Part shown: positions 22,661 through 33,838 of the stretch, in pieces
Numbering within the stretch: position 1 is the first letter of the stretch
How the letters are laid out: every line of letters starts with the position of its first letter
Assembly (NCBI GenBank): GCA_050084985.1
Contig: JBITNC010000001.1
Location: 34,596,001 to 34,660,000 of the forward strand
Origin: Nageia nagi
Lineage: Eukaryota; Pinophyta
Direction of reading: 5' to 3'
DNA length: 64,000 nt
Made by a program: the position numbers and the translations under genes
Notes under the pieces: model-generated
What the model was told of the DNA's origin: nothing
The model's database searches: none
Seen by the model: the letters and a program-made list of their open reading frames with translations, nothing else

Positions 22661-23152
22661 TGTTAGAATTTGTAATGAAATATTGTGAATATCTAAACTT
22701 CTTGTAAGTTCAATTAATCACTTAAAGGATATGTAGATACCTTAAGGGATTGATTGAATTCTTTATTATGTGTGGACTTTGACCTAACCATGGGGTTAGT
22801 TGGTAGGTTAAAGTTAGGTCACACATTTATTGTAACCCTAACCTTACCCTTGGGTTAAAGGGAGGTGCTCTCAACCTATAAATAGAGGGCCTCTCCTCTT
22901 GTAAACAAATCTAAGTTTTGGAGTAAGATTACTCTACTTGGTTGTGTAGGAGAGAGCAAGAGAATAGTTGTAAGAGAGGCATACTTGAGAATAGAGAACT
23001 AGTTGTGGATGTACCCCCAAGGAGGGAGGAACCACATTATATTGGTGTCATATTGTGTGAATGTGTTAGTAGCTTGTAGATGTTGCATGTTGAATTGATT
23101 GAGCTTTCTATAGTCTTGGACCTTGGGAATTAGAGTAGTGCTAATTCTCTCA
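22661..23152 (+). repeat. 3' LTR of copia copy B
   Basis: 492 bp, tgttagaatt to aattctctca. Differs from the 5' LTR by four substitutions and one missing G by eye. Followed by target duplication cataa (23153-23157). Confidence 0.96.
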
Positions 23153-23157
23153 CATAA

Positions 23158-24299
23158 GGTTATTCCTTGATCTCTTTTTGACATTACAATTTGTGTATAT
23201 TAGTAGCTAGGGTATTTTTTATGTCTTTTACTTTGGTATTTTGTGTCTACACTATTCCAATGATTTTTCTAATTTATATCTATTATTTCTTCATGTGTCC
23301 GTAATTTAGGGATCCAACTCATCTCTATGCATGGTGCTAACACCCTGTTATCTTTATTTTGGGGAACTTGCACCATGGTTTTCCCAATATAAAATGTTTA
23401 AAATCTACTTTTTATCATTCTAAATAGTATGCCTTAGCCTCTAAGCTCATATTGGGTGTTGTGCCATGACATCTATTCTCACACACACGCTCATGTCCTT
23501 TACTAGTTTCTCTAAGGTACATTGGTTCCTTTAGGTTGTGTGTCATTTTAATTTGTGTGCATGTATTATGTTCACTATTAGTTATACATAACATAATGTG
23601 TGTGTGTGTGTTTAGCATGTTTTCCAATTGGTTAGTCAATTTTTAGGGTTCATTATGCTTGTGTATGTGTCCAATGTCAACCATTTAAATATAACACAAA
23701 GATAAATAACAAAGAATGTTGAGCCCATAAATATATCATATATATATATATTAAAGTCAAAATTTTGTACAAAATAGATATATATGGGCCTTAGCCCTAC
23801 ATCATCCACCACTACAAATGGGTTAGATGCACCACTCCTAGAGTGCACTCTCCCACCACTACCATTGCTATCTCTAGATATGGAGACTCCACTTAAGATA
23901 TCACTCATTGTGAGTCCATGAGTTCCAAGATATCACTCATGCTGACTCTACATGATTGCCTGCTACTAATCTAGTAGGGTCATGGTGAGCCTCTAGATGC
24001 CCTTTACTATTTGATACAGTGAAGCCACCTTCACATCCATGTCATAAGTGTATTCCTCACCATGGCCAACTCTACCTCTAATGGATGGAGACATACCAAC
24101 TTGGCCTCCATCAGCCTTAGTATATCTATCTTAGCCTCCATGGCTGCCACCTATGCATCTGAATCCCATATCATATAATATATAATACCAGTTAGTCTCT
24201 AATTAGCTATAGTTAAAAATTAAAAATCATCAAGAGCTATGAGTAGAGTCTTTCTTACCTAGAGCAAGGGTAATCATTGCTAGCACCTCCAATCCCCCT
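23158..24299. other. no gene recognised
   Basis: Presumably the continuation of the DNA into which copy B inserted, but I could not recognise further gypsy coding sequence. It includes a short GT run (23600-23611) and a TA run near 23740. Open frames on the minus strand at 23415-23908 look like chance. Confidence 0.5.
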
Positions 24300-25561
24300 A
24301 CTGGTGGAGGCCCATCATGGATGGGATTATCTATATTCATCTGATCCTCCTCCTTTGATGGTGGGATCTACATATTATCACTCCCACTATATAATTTGTC
24401 TAAGCCTAAGGGGGATAGACTCATAGCTTTTCACCATGTTGCATAATCTAGGGCAACCTTGAGAGCCATGGCCACCTTCATAGCAACATCCACTGCTAAT
24501 GGCTCTAGCCATCCTACCACCCACCCTAGCATATCCTAAGCACTATTAGGAATTTCTCTCTCCATTATGTACCAATGATACACTAGGGGAATTGTTGTTA
24601 TCAATTGTTGTATCCCAAACTACCTTAACACTTGCTCTAGATGCTACAGCTCTACTATCTTCCACTTGGTCTAGAGGAAGTGGGTTTGCCTCACCTATAC
24701 TAGATGATGGGCATCCCCATGCCATATATAATCAATGTAGCATACCCATATGATATACACCTCTTAGAGGCCATTGATGTCCCTCCTCCTTGACTCCATA
24801 GATTGAGGAGGCCTATATCCACTTAATGGATCGATCGAGCATCCTAGGGCCACATTTATTGGGCCATCTCTGACCCTCTATAGTCCCATTAGCTTGATAA
24901 TAAATATGTGCTCATATGCCCAAACCTATAGGAGGTTAGCATGAGAAATCATCATATTGACCTTGTAAACATTGATGAATGTATATAAATCTATGCCATT
25001 ACTATTGGCCCCCATGAGAACTATCATCCTTGAGCATATATCTCTCATACTACCCATGTAAGCCTAAGAGAAAAAGCAAAATGGATTTTCTCAAGATATA
25101 GATAGGTGGTAATAATAGCTACCACATGTAGCTTTAGGTGTCTCCCTACTCTAACATACTTGCAACCCTATGTGAATCTCATTAATCATTGATCCTAGTT
25201 ATGGTCATATGATCTAGTCAACCATAAACACTTAGCCCCACTAGTGGTATCATCCCTCATCTCATGCTACCACACCAAGACACCATTGATGAGTATACCC
25301 TAGATCTGCTATATATCCTCTAGAGTTACTATCATTTCATCGATGGGAAGGAAAAATGAGCAACAATATTGGTCCCATCTCTCATCCAATGCTATGAGAA
25401 GGAGAGTATCCACCTATATCATCCTCGCATAAGCAAGCTTCCCTAACTTGCATCGATCTAAAATGTCATCTAAGTACTAAGCTTATGGGAAGGCTTAGGC
25501 CAAATCCAAAGTCATAGTCCTCATAGGCCCACCCCAGATCAACCCCTTATGATCTTATAAG
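24300..25561 (-). pseudogene. plant mobile domain (PMD) protein pseudogene
   Basis: Reading from 25561 downward, one frame gives in order: GLIWGGPMRTMTLDLA, YLDDILDRCKLGKLAYARMI, VDTLLLIALDERWD, FFLPIDEMIVTLEDI, GILINGVLVW, HEMRDDT, then ISHANLL*VWAYEHIF and SGYRPPQSMESRRRDIN, with EVYIIWVCYIDY. This is the plant mobile domain pattern (L…ALxERWxPxTHTFHLPxGExTxTLxDV…G), found in MAIN/PPP7L-type proteins and some transposons; the host proteins act in silencing and genome stability. More than ten in-frame TAG, TAA or TGA codons interrupt it, yet the frame holds over about 900 bp. An acidic, proline-rich tail may continue to about 24300. A transposon-borne copy is as likely as a host gene. Confidence 0.72.
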
Positions 25562-27100
25562 GTAATTCTTGGGTTTGTTAGTCCATCCTTTAGTTGTGTT
25601 GATAATAAAAATATAATATATCAAAATTTAATCTACTTACTACATGATTGAATACCAAACTATAGAGATACTCCACTAAATGACCATTCCTTCTAGTAAT
25701 TAGTCAATGGATACTCCTTTAGTTGGTGGTATTCATCACTATACAATCATAGGTCCTATATGGATGTCCTCCTACTTGGTGTGCACAAGCTACAGATGCA
25801 ATGGACTTTCTAACCATGCAACATCAATGGTAAGGTGGCAAACTCATATGGTCTAGGATGAGGTCAATGCCTACTCTATAGAGCTCTAGGTGGTAAGGGT
25901 TTTGAAATCAAAATGACCTATTTTTGATAGGATTTTGATTTTATAATTTGACTTTGGGGCTTCAAATTAGAGTATCACCTCTCTTTTACATACAACTCTT
26001 GAATCTTTATGTGGAGGGCTCATTTTCCTTACAAAAATTTTAAATCCCTCCCATCCTTTTTTGACTACTAAAAATTACCATTTGCATAACACTAGTGATG
26101 TCCATTCCTTTGAGTTGTATGTGCTATTGATGAATTTTGGATCTAATTTATGTTCAAAATTTATTTGAATGAAGCTTACATGTCTGAGGTAAAGCTCACT
26201 TCATTTGCATTTTTCATTAAAATTTATACTAAATTTAAGGCATTTATGGCATGCAAATTTGCTATTTAGGTGAGTTTCCAATGAGCCCTTTTCATTATCA
26301 TCAATTGCTAGTTTTTCATATGATAATGGATACTTGTTTATGATATACAATTAAAGAAATAGGACTATGAATACTTGATTTTAGCCATTTGGTAGGGTAA
26401 AATTCTATCATTAATAAGGTTGCTCCTAGGCTACTATAGGCCCATGATATTTGCAAGATTTGGTGACATATGAAGCCACCACTTAATTGGATGACTTGAT
26501 CCACTTATTTTGTGATGTTGGTGGTGTACTATCATCAAGGCATTGATGGAGTATCAATGCATGAATTTATTAAATGATTAAATACCATCCTATACTTAAC
26601 CTTAATTACATCTTTCTAGCATGAGGATCGGTACTGAAATTATGCTTCCATCATTAGGTTGATACTTGTTAATAGGAATTGTTACATGCCAAGTGAATAA
26701 ATCAACATTTCTTGGATGGCCTATAATTGGCACGGAGAAATATGTAGATCAATGAGGCATTATCTCCCCTTCTAGAGTTCTTCACACTCTTCAGACAATT
26801 AGGTGTGTGTTGAGTCATGTCCATATTTTTCTCCTCACTAAGGCATCAATTTTGACCAACTTTTCAATTTGGTCACTACCTATGAGGTTGGTTCTTGATT
26901 CTTACCTATCTAGCTTACCTTTGACATTTAGCTACAAATCACTATTCTCCATTTTTTATGGTATCATGTTATAACAATATAGAAGCATAAACATTGCATT
27001 CTCATAAAACTTTTGTACATTAATTTGATAATTAAACATCACTAATGGTGTATGTTGACCTATTTCAAGGCATTAATGATGTACATCCATTGTGTAGAAT
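25562..27100. other. no gene recognised
   Basis: AT-rich with stops in all frames. Part may be the missing C-terminal integrase end of the minus-strand chromovirus at 28.3 kb, but nothing is readable. Confidence 0.5.
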
Positions 27101-27133
27101 TAAACAAACTCAAGCTCCTAGACCTTTATAGGT
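27101..27133 (+). repeat. 33-bp exact direct repeat, left copy
   Basis: Begins taaacaaactcaagctccta; identical to 28264-28296. The pair brackets a plus-strand gypsy protease fragment. Confidence 0.95.
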
Positions 27134-27800
27134 ATGAATATCAAGTATTTTTTTAGGAGTTTCCTCATGTACTTCAAAATCTATAACCAACTAGTACTAT
27201 CATTCTATTTGTACAAGATAAAAAAATTTAAGGATCCTAAGGGTCTAAATATTCCATTACATATCATTGCTAAGGTTCATGGAAAACTATTTAAGAGAAT
27301 ACACATTAATGAGGGTTTAATAATCAACATCATTTCATTAGATGCTCTAAGTAATTTGAACCTACCACATTCACATGTGTCATCATTAGCCCTACATTTA
27401 TACATTTTCAATGACACATTATATCCTACACTAGGAATGGTGGTGCTACCCCTCATCATTGGCATACAAATAATACATACCCTATTACATATGGTTGAGG
27501 TAGTATTACATTATAATCTCATGTTGGGTTAGCCTTGGATTCAAGATATGTGATGTGTCCCTTCATCATTACATGGTTTCTTGAAGTATGTTCACAAAGG
27601 CCTTATTTATATTATAACAATTGATGAGGATCCTTTCACCCATTGTAACCATATTCATATCCCTGCATTTATCCTCCTACCATATGAAAATTTAATACTA
27701 ACCACTATACATTCTATTCTATCACTACATCTTATTCATCTAAATTATCATCATCTTATGGTCTACCTTCACCCCATCCAATAGTTGATGGTCATGAGAA
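27134..27800 (+). pseudogene. gypsy aspartic protease remnant (plus strand)
   Basis: A 132-codon open frame followed, after a stop, by related sequence. It reads LNIPLHIIAKVHGKLFKRIHI, then NEGLIINIISLDALSNLNLP, LYPTLGMVVLPLIIGIQII, LHYNLMLG, PWIQDM, and FLKYVHKGLIY. This is the retropepsin-like domain of gypsy polyproteins of the Tat or Athila type. The catalytic Asp of the D-[ST]-G motif is Asn (codon 27308-27310) and the next residues are EG, so it is dead. It has the opposite orientation to the pol remnant on its right and is isolated from any gag or RT. Confidence 0.78.
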
Positions 27801-28263
27801 ATGCCCTATTTATGTCACTTAGTAATCTCATACATATTACCTCTTAAAATAACTAATGGTTGCACCTATCCATGGATTAACCACTTCACCATCTATGTCA
27901 CTCATATGGCTACTCCCCTCACCTGTACACTATCAAACTTTATCACCATCCACATTAACTCTTGAGGAATAACTAATATGGGTTGAACATGGTCATAAGT
28001 ATCATTCCATGCATGCTACATCTACATCTTATCCAAATTAGAATCTTCAATTTATCCTACTATCTAAAATATTGAGAAAAAGAAGGATCCTTCTTGCATT
28101 TATCCTATCAAAGTCTGACTCACTAGTCATGGACTAGGGGAATATGATATACATGATGTAATCTTTAGTATTCCTACTATTCATGAGATTGGTCAACCTA
28201 CAAAGTCTCCCATTATCATTGGATAGTTAGTTTCATTTGGCATCCATCCAAATAAATCTCTCT
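27801..28263. other. no gene recognised
   Basis: Likely the decayed continuation of the protease fragment toward RT, but no motif can be read. Ends at the right 33-bp repeat. Confidence 0.45.
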
Positions 28264-28296
28264 TAAACAAACTCAAGCTCCTAGACCTTTATAGGT
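28264..28296 (+). repeat. 33-bp exact direct repeat, right copy
   Basis: Identical to 27101-27133. On the minus strand it falls inside the integrase remnant just after FTSHFWQE, so this copy is probably the original and the left one the duplicate. Confidence 0.95.
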
Positions 28297-30278
28297 TCTT
28301 GCCAAAATGGCTTGTAAAAGTGGGATCACAATCACTGAAAACCATCTCTAGCATGTCATGTAGTTTAAAAATTTTATCTAGGTATAATTGTGCCACTGTC
28401 ACTACCTTGTTGAGATGAGCCAATGAACCAAAATGAGCATATTTGGATAACCAATCAACCACCACTAGAATAACTTATTTACCATTGGATTTAGGAAGGC
28501 ATTCAATGAAATCCATTGAGATATCAGTCCATGGATAATTAGGTATGGGAAGAGGTTGAAGGAGTCTTGGAGTACCCATTGTCTCACCCTCTTGTCATTA
28601 ACACACATCACAAGCTACCCTAAATTGCATGATATCGAATTTCATACCTACCCAAAAGAATGACTATGCCACCCATTTATAAGTTTTTATAAATCCATTA
28701 TATCCTAATGTAGGTGTGGAATGCAATTTGATAAGTATTTTTGATTAACATTTTAAAGTAAAAAAAATTGGCCTTTGAATCTCAAAATACCATCATGCCA
28801 TGTGTCATGTGATTTACTCATGGGATCTTGAGTGATTTGTTTTAACAATTCTTGGATGGAGCTATCCTCTAACCACTCATGTTTAACTTTATCCAACCAT
28901 TAAGGAATAGAGATGAAAGAGCTTGCTGTGCTACCTGATCTTCAAATTTTCTAGACAAAGCATCAGTAACCACATTCTCTTTACCTTTATGGTATACTAT
29001 CTCATAATCATACCCTAGTAGTTTAGTCACTCATTTTTGTTGCTTAGGTGTATAAATACATTATTCAATAAAAAATTCAAATTATGATGATTTGTGAGGA
29101 TGATGAAATGACAACCAATGAGATATGATCTCTAGCATTGAATTGCATGGATGATGGTAAGCATTTCTTTTTCATAGGTGGATTAACCCAAATTTTTACC
29201 AAAGAGTGCTCTACTAGAGAATGCTAAGGGATGCCCCTCTTACATCAATATTTCCTTGATTCTTAATCCACAAGCATCACTTTCTATCATAAAGGTTTTA
29301 GAAAAATTTAGCATTGCTAATATTGGGGTGGTACACATTGTATCCTTGAGCTTAAAGAAAGCTACCTCAGCTTGAGGGGACAATTGGAACACATTATTTC
29401 TCAATAACATTGCTAGACGTACTGCAATCTTACCATAAGCTTTCATGAATTTCCTATAATATCTTGTTAACCCCAAGAATCCTTAAATACTTTTCAAAGA
29501 TGTAGGAATAGACTAGTTTTGTATGTTAGTAGTCTTATATGGATTCACCTTAACTCCCTCTTTGGATATAATATGGCCTAAGTAGTCAATTTCCCTCTTA
29601 CCAAATAAACATTTGGATTTTTTTGCATATAGCTAATGTTCCCTCAAATTTGTAAGGTTTGGTCAACATGTGCCACATGTTCATGCCATGTCTTACTATA
29701 GATCAAGATATCATCAAAGAAAACTAAAATGAACTTCCTTAGGAATGGACAAAACACCTTATTCATTAAACTTTAAAATGTGGATGGAGCATTTGTAAGG
29801 CCAAAAGGCATGACCAAGAACTCATAATGGCCTTCATGGGTGTAAAATGTAATTTTTGGTATATCCTCCTCCTTGAGGAAGATTTAGTGATACCCAAATT
29901 GTCGGTCCAACTTGGAAAAATATCTTGCCCCATGCATTTCATCCAATAATTCATCAATGATCAGTATCAAAAATTTGTGCTTGATGGTAATTTTGTTGAG
30001 GGTCCTAAAATCCACACACATATGCCATGATCCATCTTTTTTTGAACCAATATAACTAGAGAAGAATATGGGATTACACTAGGTTTGATTAATCCTGAAT
30101 TCAATAGTTCCTAAACTAATTTTTCAAATTCATTTTTTTTATAAATAAGGATATCGATAAGGATGAATGTTTGGTGGTTGACTTATCAACACCAATTGGA
30201 TAGCATGATCATGAGATCATTGGGGTGGTAAGCTTGTTGGTTCCTCAAAGGCATGTGCATGCTTACTCAAGATGGGCT
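28297..30278 (-). pseudogene. chromovirus pol remnant: RT, RNase H, integrase
   Basis: From 30278 downward: KKDGSWHMCVDFRTLNKITIK near 30030, DELLDEMHGARYFS near 29940, and frame-shifted RT text to 29766. RNase H connection at 29476-29240: GLTRYYRKFMKAYGKIAVRL, CTTPILAMLNFSKTF, IESDACG. Integrase at about 28640-28297: [46 protein letters not shown], where two of the catalytic acidic residues are still visible. The third, Glu, lies beyond the break. Several stops and at least one frameshift. The style matches plant chromoviruses; the chromodomain itself is not present in the window. Confidence 0.87.
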
Positions 30279-31385
30279 TGTAATGTCCCCAAATTTGTAA
30301 AACACCCACTTTCTCTCCTCTTGGAGTGTGACATTCATGGCAAAGGAGGAGAAACCAAAAATAAATTAATTTAGGAGTATTTTATTAATATTTTGCATTT
30401 ATTTCTGTAACCAAGGCTAAAGAGACCCTTGAGGCACTCACCCTTGGATTTTATTTAATTAATCTGGCTCAATTATTTGTAATTAATGCAATATTAGTCT
30501 CTCATAATGGGATGTTGCATTTATGAGCCATTGATCTTGTAATTTGGCATCTCTAGGCAACCATTGTAGGATGTTGGGCTTCTTGGGTCCCTAGATGATT
30601 TAATTTGTCATTCCAAGACACCAGAAGAGGGATGTTGCACTTTGGGAGATTCCAAGGTATGAGAGATCTTATTATAAAAGGAGATGGGATGCATCATTTG
30701 GGGGCATGCTTGAAGATCATTAGAGTTTATCTCTTATCAGGGGTTAGTAGCTAGTGGCGTTGCAGCTTTCTAGCTAGCTTAGTCGGAGAGCTCGAGCCAG
30801 TGTGGAGGAGTTCTTACCTAAGCTAGGATAGTAGCTCAAGCCAGTGGGGTGGAGTTGCTAGAGTAGCTCGAGCCAATGAGGTGGAGTTACTAGAATAGTT
30901 TGAGCTAGTGTGGTGGAACTATTCTATCCCTAATCCAGATCTAGCTAGTGGGGTAGATCCAAATCCAGCTAGTGTAGCCATATTCTAGATCCAGATCTAA
31001 CCTACCAAATTAGTGTGAGGAGGCACATCCTAGATCTAGACCAGCCAAATCAGTGTGAGGAGGCTCATCTAGCATTAGGGAGAAGTGGTTGAAGAACTTG
31101 TAGGGCCAGATCATCCAAATCTACCTTGTGAGGGCAAACATCCCCCTTCTTGAGCATTTAGGTATTTTTCCTTGAGTATTGTACTTGTCCATTTGGGACA
31201 TCCCAACTCTTCAAGAATAAAATTCATTTCTAGCTCTATTTTTTGTTCAATTTACAGATCTAATTTGAATTGAGCTAGTTAGAAAAATATAAAAAAATAT
31301 ATATAAATTCCTAAGTAGTGATATTTCAAATTTGGAATATTACACTTTAATATAATCACATTTTGTGAGTTTTGGGGATATTATA
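30279..31385 (+). repeat. 5' LTR of the gag-protease element
   Basis: 1107 bp. Starts tgtaatgtcccc; ends gggatattata (CA changed to TA). TATA box at 30673-30679. Internal 30720-31100 has imperfect repeats of the type gctagtg(g)ggtggag, each about 40 bp. Confidence 0.94.
30673..30679 (+). promoter_or_regulatory. TATA box of gag-protease element LTR
   Basis: tataaaa, conserved in the other LTR at 34233-34239. Confidence 0.6.
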
Positions 31386-31386
31386 G

Positions 31387-31399
31387 TGGTATCAAAGCC
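31387..31399 (+). other. primer-binding site, initiator tRNA-Met
   Basis: tggtatcaaagcc, one base from the standard tggtatcagagc, one base after the LTR. Confidence 0.88.
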
Positions 31400-31557
31400 A
31401 GTTATCCTACCAACCTATATTAGCTCATGTTGTCCAAGATCCATAATTACTACTTGAGAGGAAGAAGTGATCCTGATTACTAGTCAAACTTGGAGGAGAG
31501 AGAGACATAACAGATCTGGAGGGATCTGAAGAGTGGGAGGAAGCTAGATAAGGGAAC

Positions 31558-33201
31558 ATGGCCGATTCCAACATAGCCATCTTGGATGCATTAAGGAAGA
31601 TGATGGAGCAATTACAGATACTCACATCCCAAAGAGGGAACCAAAATCCACCACCTAGCTAGGAGAATAGAAATAGCCAAGGAGAGAGCTCATCTAGGGC
31701 TAGATCTCATTATTGAAAGTCTGTACCTATTCCACCTAAGCCTCTTTTCAAAAAAGAGGATCCAAAGGAGATCTATCAGAGCCATCAGGAGAGGCTCGAC
31801 CAATTGTTCAATGAGTACATGGCCAAACTAATAGAGTATAGAAACATCATATCTTTCCAAGAATTTCATGGACAATTGGAGGGAGGACAAGGAGGATGCC
31901 CACCTATCTTTAAGGAGCCATTATAGAAGATCCAATTGGAGAAATTTGATGGAGGTGTAGGGATCTCAGTAAGAGGATGGATTCACTAGATCCAAACATA
32001 CCTATCTTTCAATTCCATGGTAGAAGATGAGGCCATACATTTTGCCACACTCTCCCTAAAGGGATGAGCCTATGAGTGGTGGCACCATGGATTGAAAATG
32101 TTGGGGTATGACCAGATCTCAACTTTTGATGAATTTTGCTAAAGGTTGCTAGAACATTTTGAAAAGAAGACTAAAGAAAGTTACTTCTATGAGCTCAATA
32201 ATATCCAATAGAAAGGTATAGTTGAAGAATATGTAGATGAGTTTATGAATGTTTCTGTTATGGTTTTAGATCTATCAGAAGCTAGAAGGATGGCTATGTT
32301 CATGGAGGGTTTGAATGAAAATATCAGAGCATCTATCAAAGCATTTGAGCCAAATGATCTTGATGAGGAAATCAAAAGGGCTGTAGCACTTGAATCAACC
32401 AGTTTGATCCAAGGAAAGAGCAATCAAGGAAGGATGCAACCACCCTAGCAATAAATTATGCCAACAAGTAAAACAAATAGGAGCCAAGGAAGGCTCACAT
32501 ATCCACTAAGGAGAAATGCATGGCCATTGGAGCAGACACAAAGGGATCAAGAGATCTCATGTTATGAAATGAGAAGAAGGAAAATGTGCTTTATTTGCAG
32601 AGGATCATGGGAGGTAGGCCATCGCTACAATTGGAAGGTGTAGCTTAGTTATGTAGAGGTAGTGGAGATGGAGGAACCTGAATCAGATCTATGGAGCATT
32701 TTAGAATTTGTGGAAGAGTTTTCCACTCATGGCACCTTGGCCACCATTAGTGGAGTACCCCATTGCCCCACATTGCACATTTAGGGAAGAGCTCTAGGAG
32801 AAGAAGTGACTATTCTTATCGATGAAGGGACATCTCACAACTTCATTGATACTTTGTTTGCTACTAAGAAAGGAGTAAGGATGGATGTATTTGAAGGATT
32901 CAATATGGCTAATGCTAATAGCCAGATCTCATTTTGCAATAAGGTGATTAGATAACTTCCAGTTGAGACCAACAATTACTCCATGAGAAGTGATTTCTAT
33001 GTATATCCCATGGGAGGGACCTTGCACATGGTATTTGGAATTCAATGGCTAAAAACTTTGGGGGAGATCAGGACAAATTACGACACCTTGGAAATGAAGT
33101 TCCTGGCAAATGGAAAGGAGGTCATCATGAGAGGATTGTAGGTTAGCAATAGGGCCACTTCACAAGCCCATCGATTGGAAGTAATAGAAGATCCAAAGTA
33201 G
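31558..33201 (+). pseudogene. gag-protease frame with many stops and no frameshift
   Basis: ATG at 31558 gives MADSNIAILDALRKMMEQL. A single reading frame runs 1.6 kb to 33201. Gag core: EKFDGGVGISVRGWIH, AIHFATLSLKG, YEWWHHG, STFDEF, LEHFEKK, VEEYVDEFMNVSV, MFMEGLNENIRASI. The zinc knuckle near 32586 (CFICRGSWEVGHRYN) has lost its last Cys. Protease: VTILIDEGTSHNFID with Asp at 32821-32823 (DEG where DSG is usual), FYVYPMGGTLHMVFGIQWL. About a dozen stops interrupt it, all TAG, TAA or TGA at places where CAG, CAA or CGA would fit the family. No frameshift was found. Gag would package RNA; protease would cleave gag. Confidence 0.88.
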
Positions 33202-33838
33202 TAACATCAAATCATTCCTCACATTCCAAATAGAACTACCATGCAAGACATCACCCAGTCCCAAGGTAACATGCCCACATTTGCTCAGCCACTAACAAAT
33301 TGGTTAAGAGTGTTCTTTTTCTGGATAATAAGTTGGAGGTTGATTAAAGATTGGAAATAAGTGATAATACTAATTGGTCAGATTTACTTCTCTTTGGCAT
33401 ATATGTCCCTGTTACAAGTATATTGCTACAAAATTTTTTGGGATAAATTATCCATCATCTTACTTAGAATGAGAAATAGAGGGATTGGAGATTTGGTATT
33501 ACTTCATCATACTTTTCCTTGTGAACCACTTAGCCACTTAGACCATTGGGATGTTGGGACAAATGTATTCATGCTTGCTAAAATTGTAGATTCTCCCTCC
33601 CATCATGTGACATAGTCCTAGATAGAAGATAACCCACTAGCACTTCTTGATTTCATTCAAGACTTGGACATTGTGTTATGGAGCTATGAAGGTAGACATT
33701 TTGGCCATCACTTGCAGCAAAAAATTGGAACTCTTTCTCCTTATTTTTTCATCCACATTATAGCTTTTCAGGATGCGAAAGAGAAGGGCCAATTTATCTT
33801 GAGTTGCTTGGGGACAAGCATTTCAGGAAGGGAAGACT
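33202..33838 (+). other. region between protease and 3' LTR of the gag-protease element
   Basis: No RT, RNase H or integrase motif in any frame. The protease frame continues in register with few stops (open at 33361-33615), ending near LSCLGTSISGRED just before the LTR. This may be the collapsed C-terminal end of an ancestral polyprotein. No clear polypurine tract beyond ggaagggaaga at 33828-33836. Confidence 0.6.

Larger units (their letters stand above)
13855..23152 (+). mobile_element. complete Ty1/copia LTR retrotransposon, copy B
   Basis: About 9.3 kb with all structural marks: LTRs at 13855-14347 and 22661-23152 (TG…CA), a 5-bp target duplication cataa at 13850-13854 and 23153-23157, an initiator-Met primer site at 14350-14362 and a polypurine tract at 22651-22660. 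The LTRs differ by four substitutions and one 1-bp indel over about 490 bp as read by eye, so insertion is fairly recent. The internal order gag, protease, integrase, RT, RNase H is the copia order. Coding is nevertheless dead (stops, frameshifts, lost catalytic residues). The unusually long 5' leader contains host gene fragments. Confidence 0.96.

Noticed and set aside
27134-28263. The 33-bp repeats as target-site duplications of a transposon
   Set aside because: 33 bp is far longer than any known element's target duplication, and the enclosed segment has no terminal repeats.
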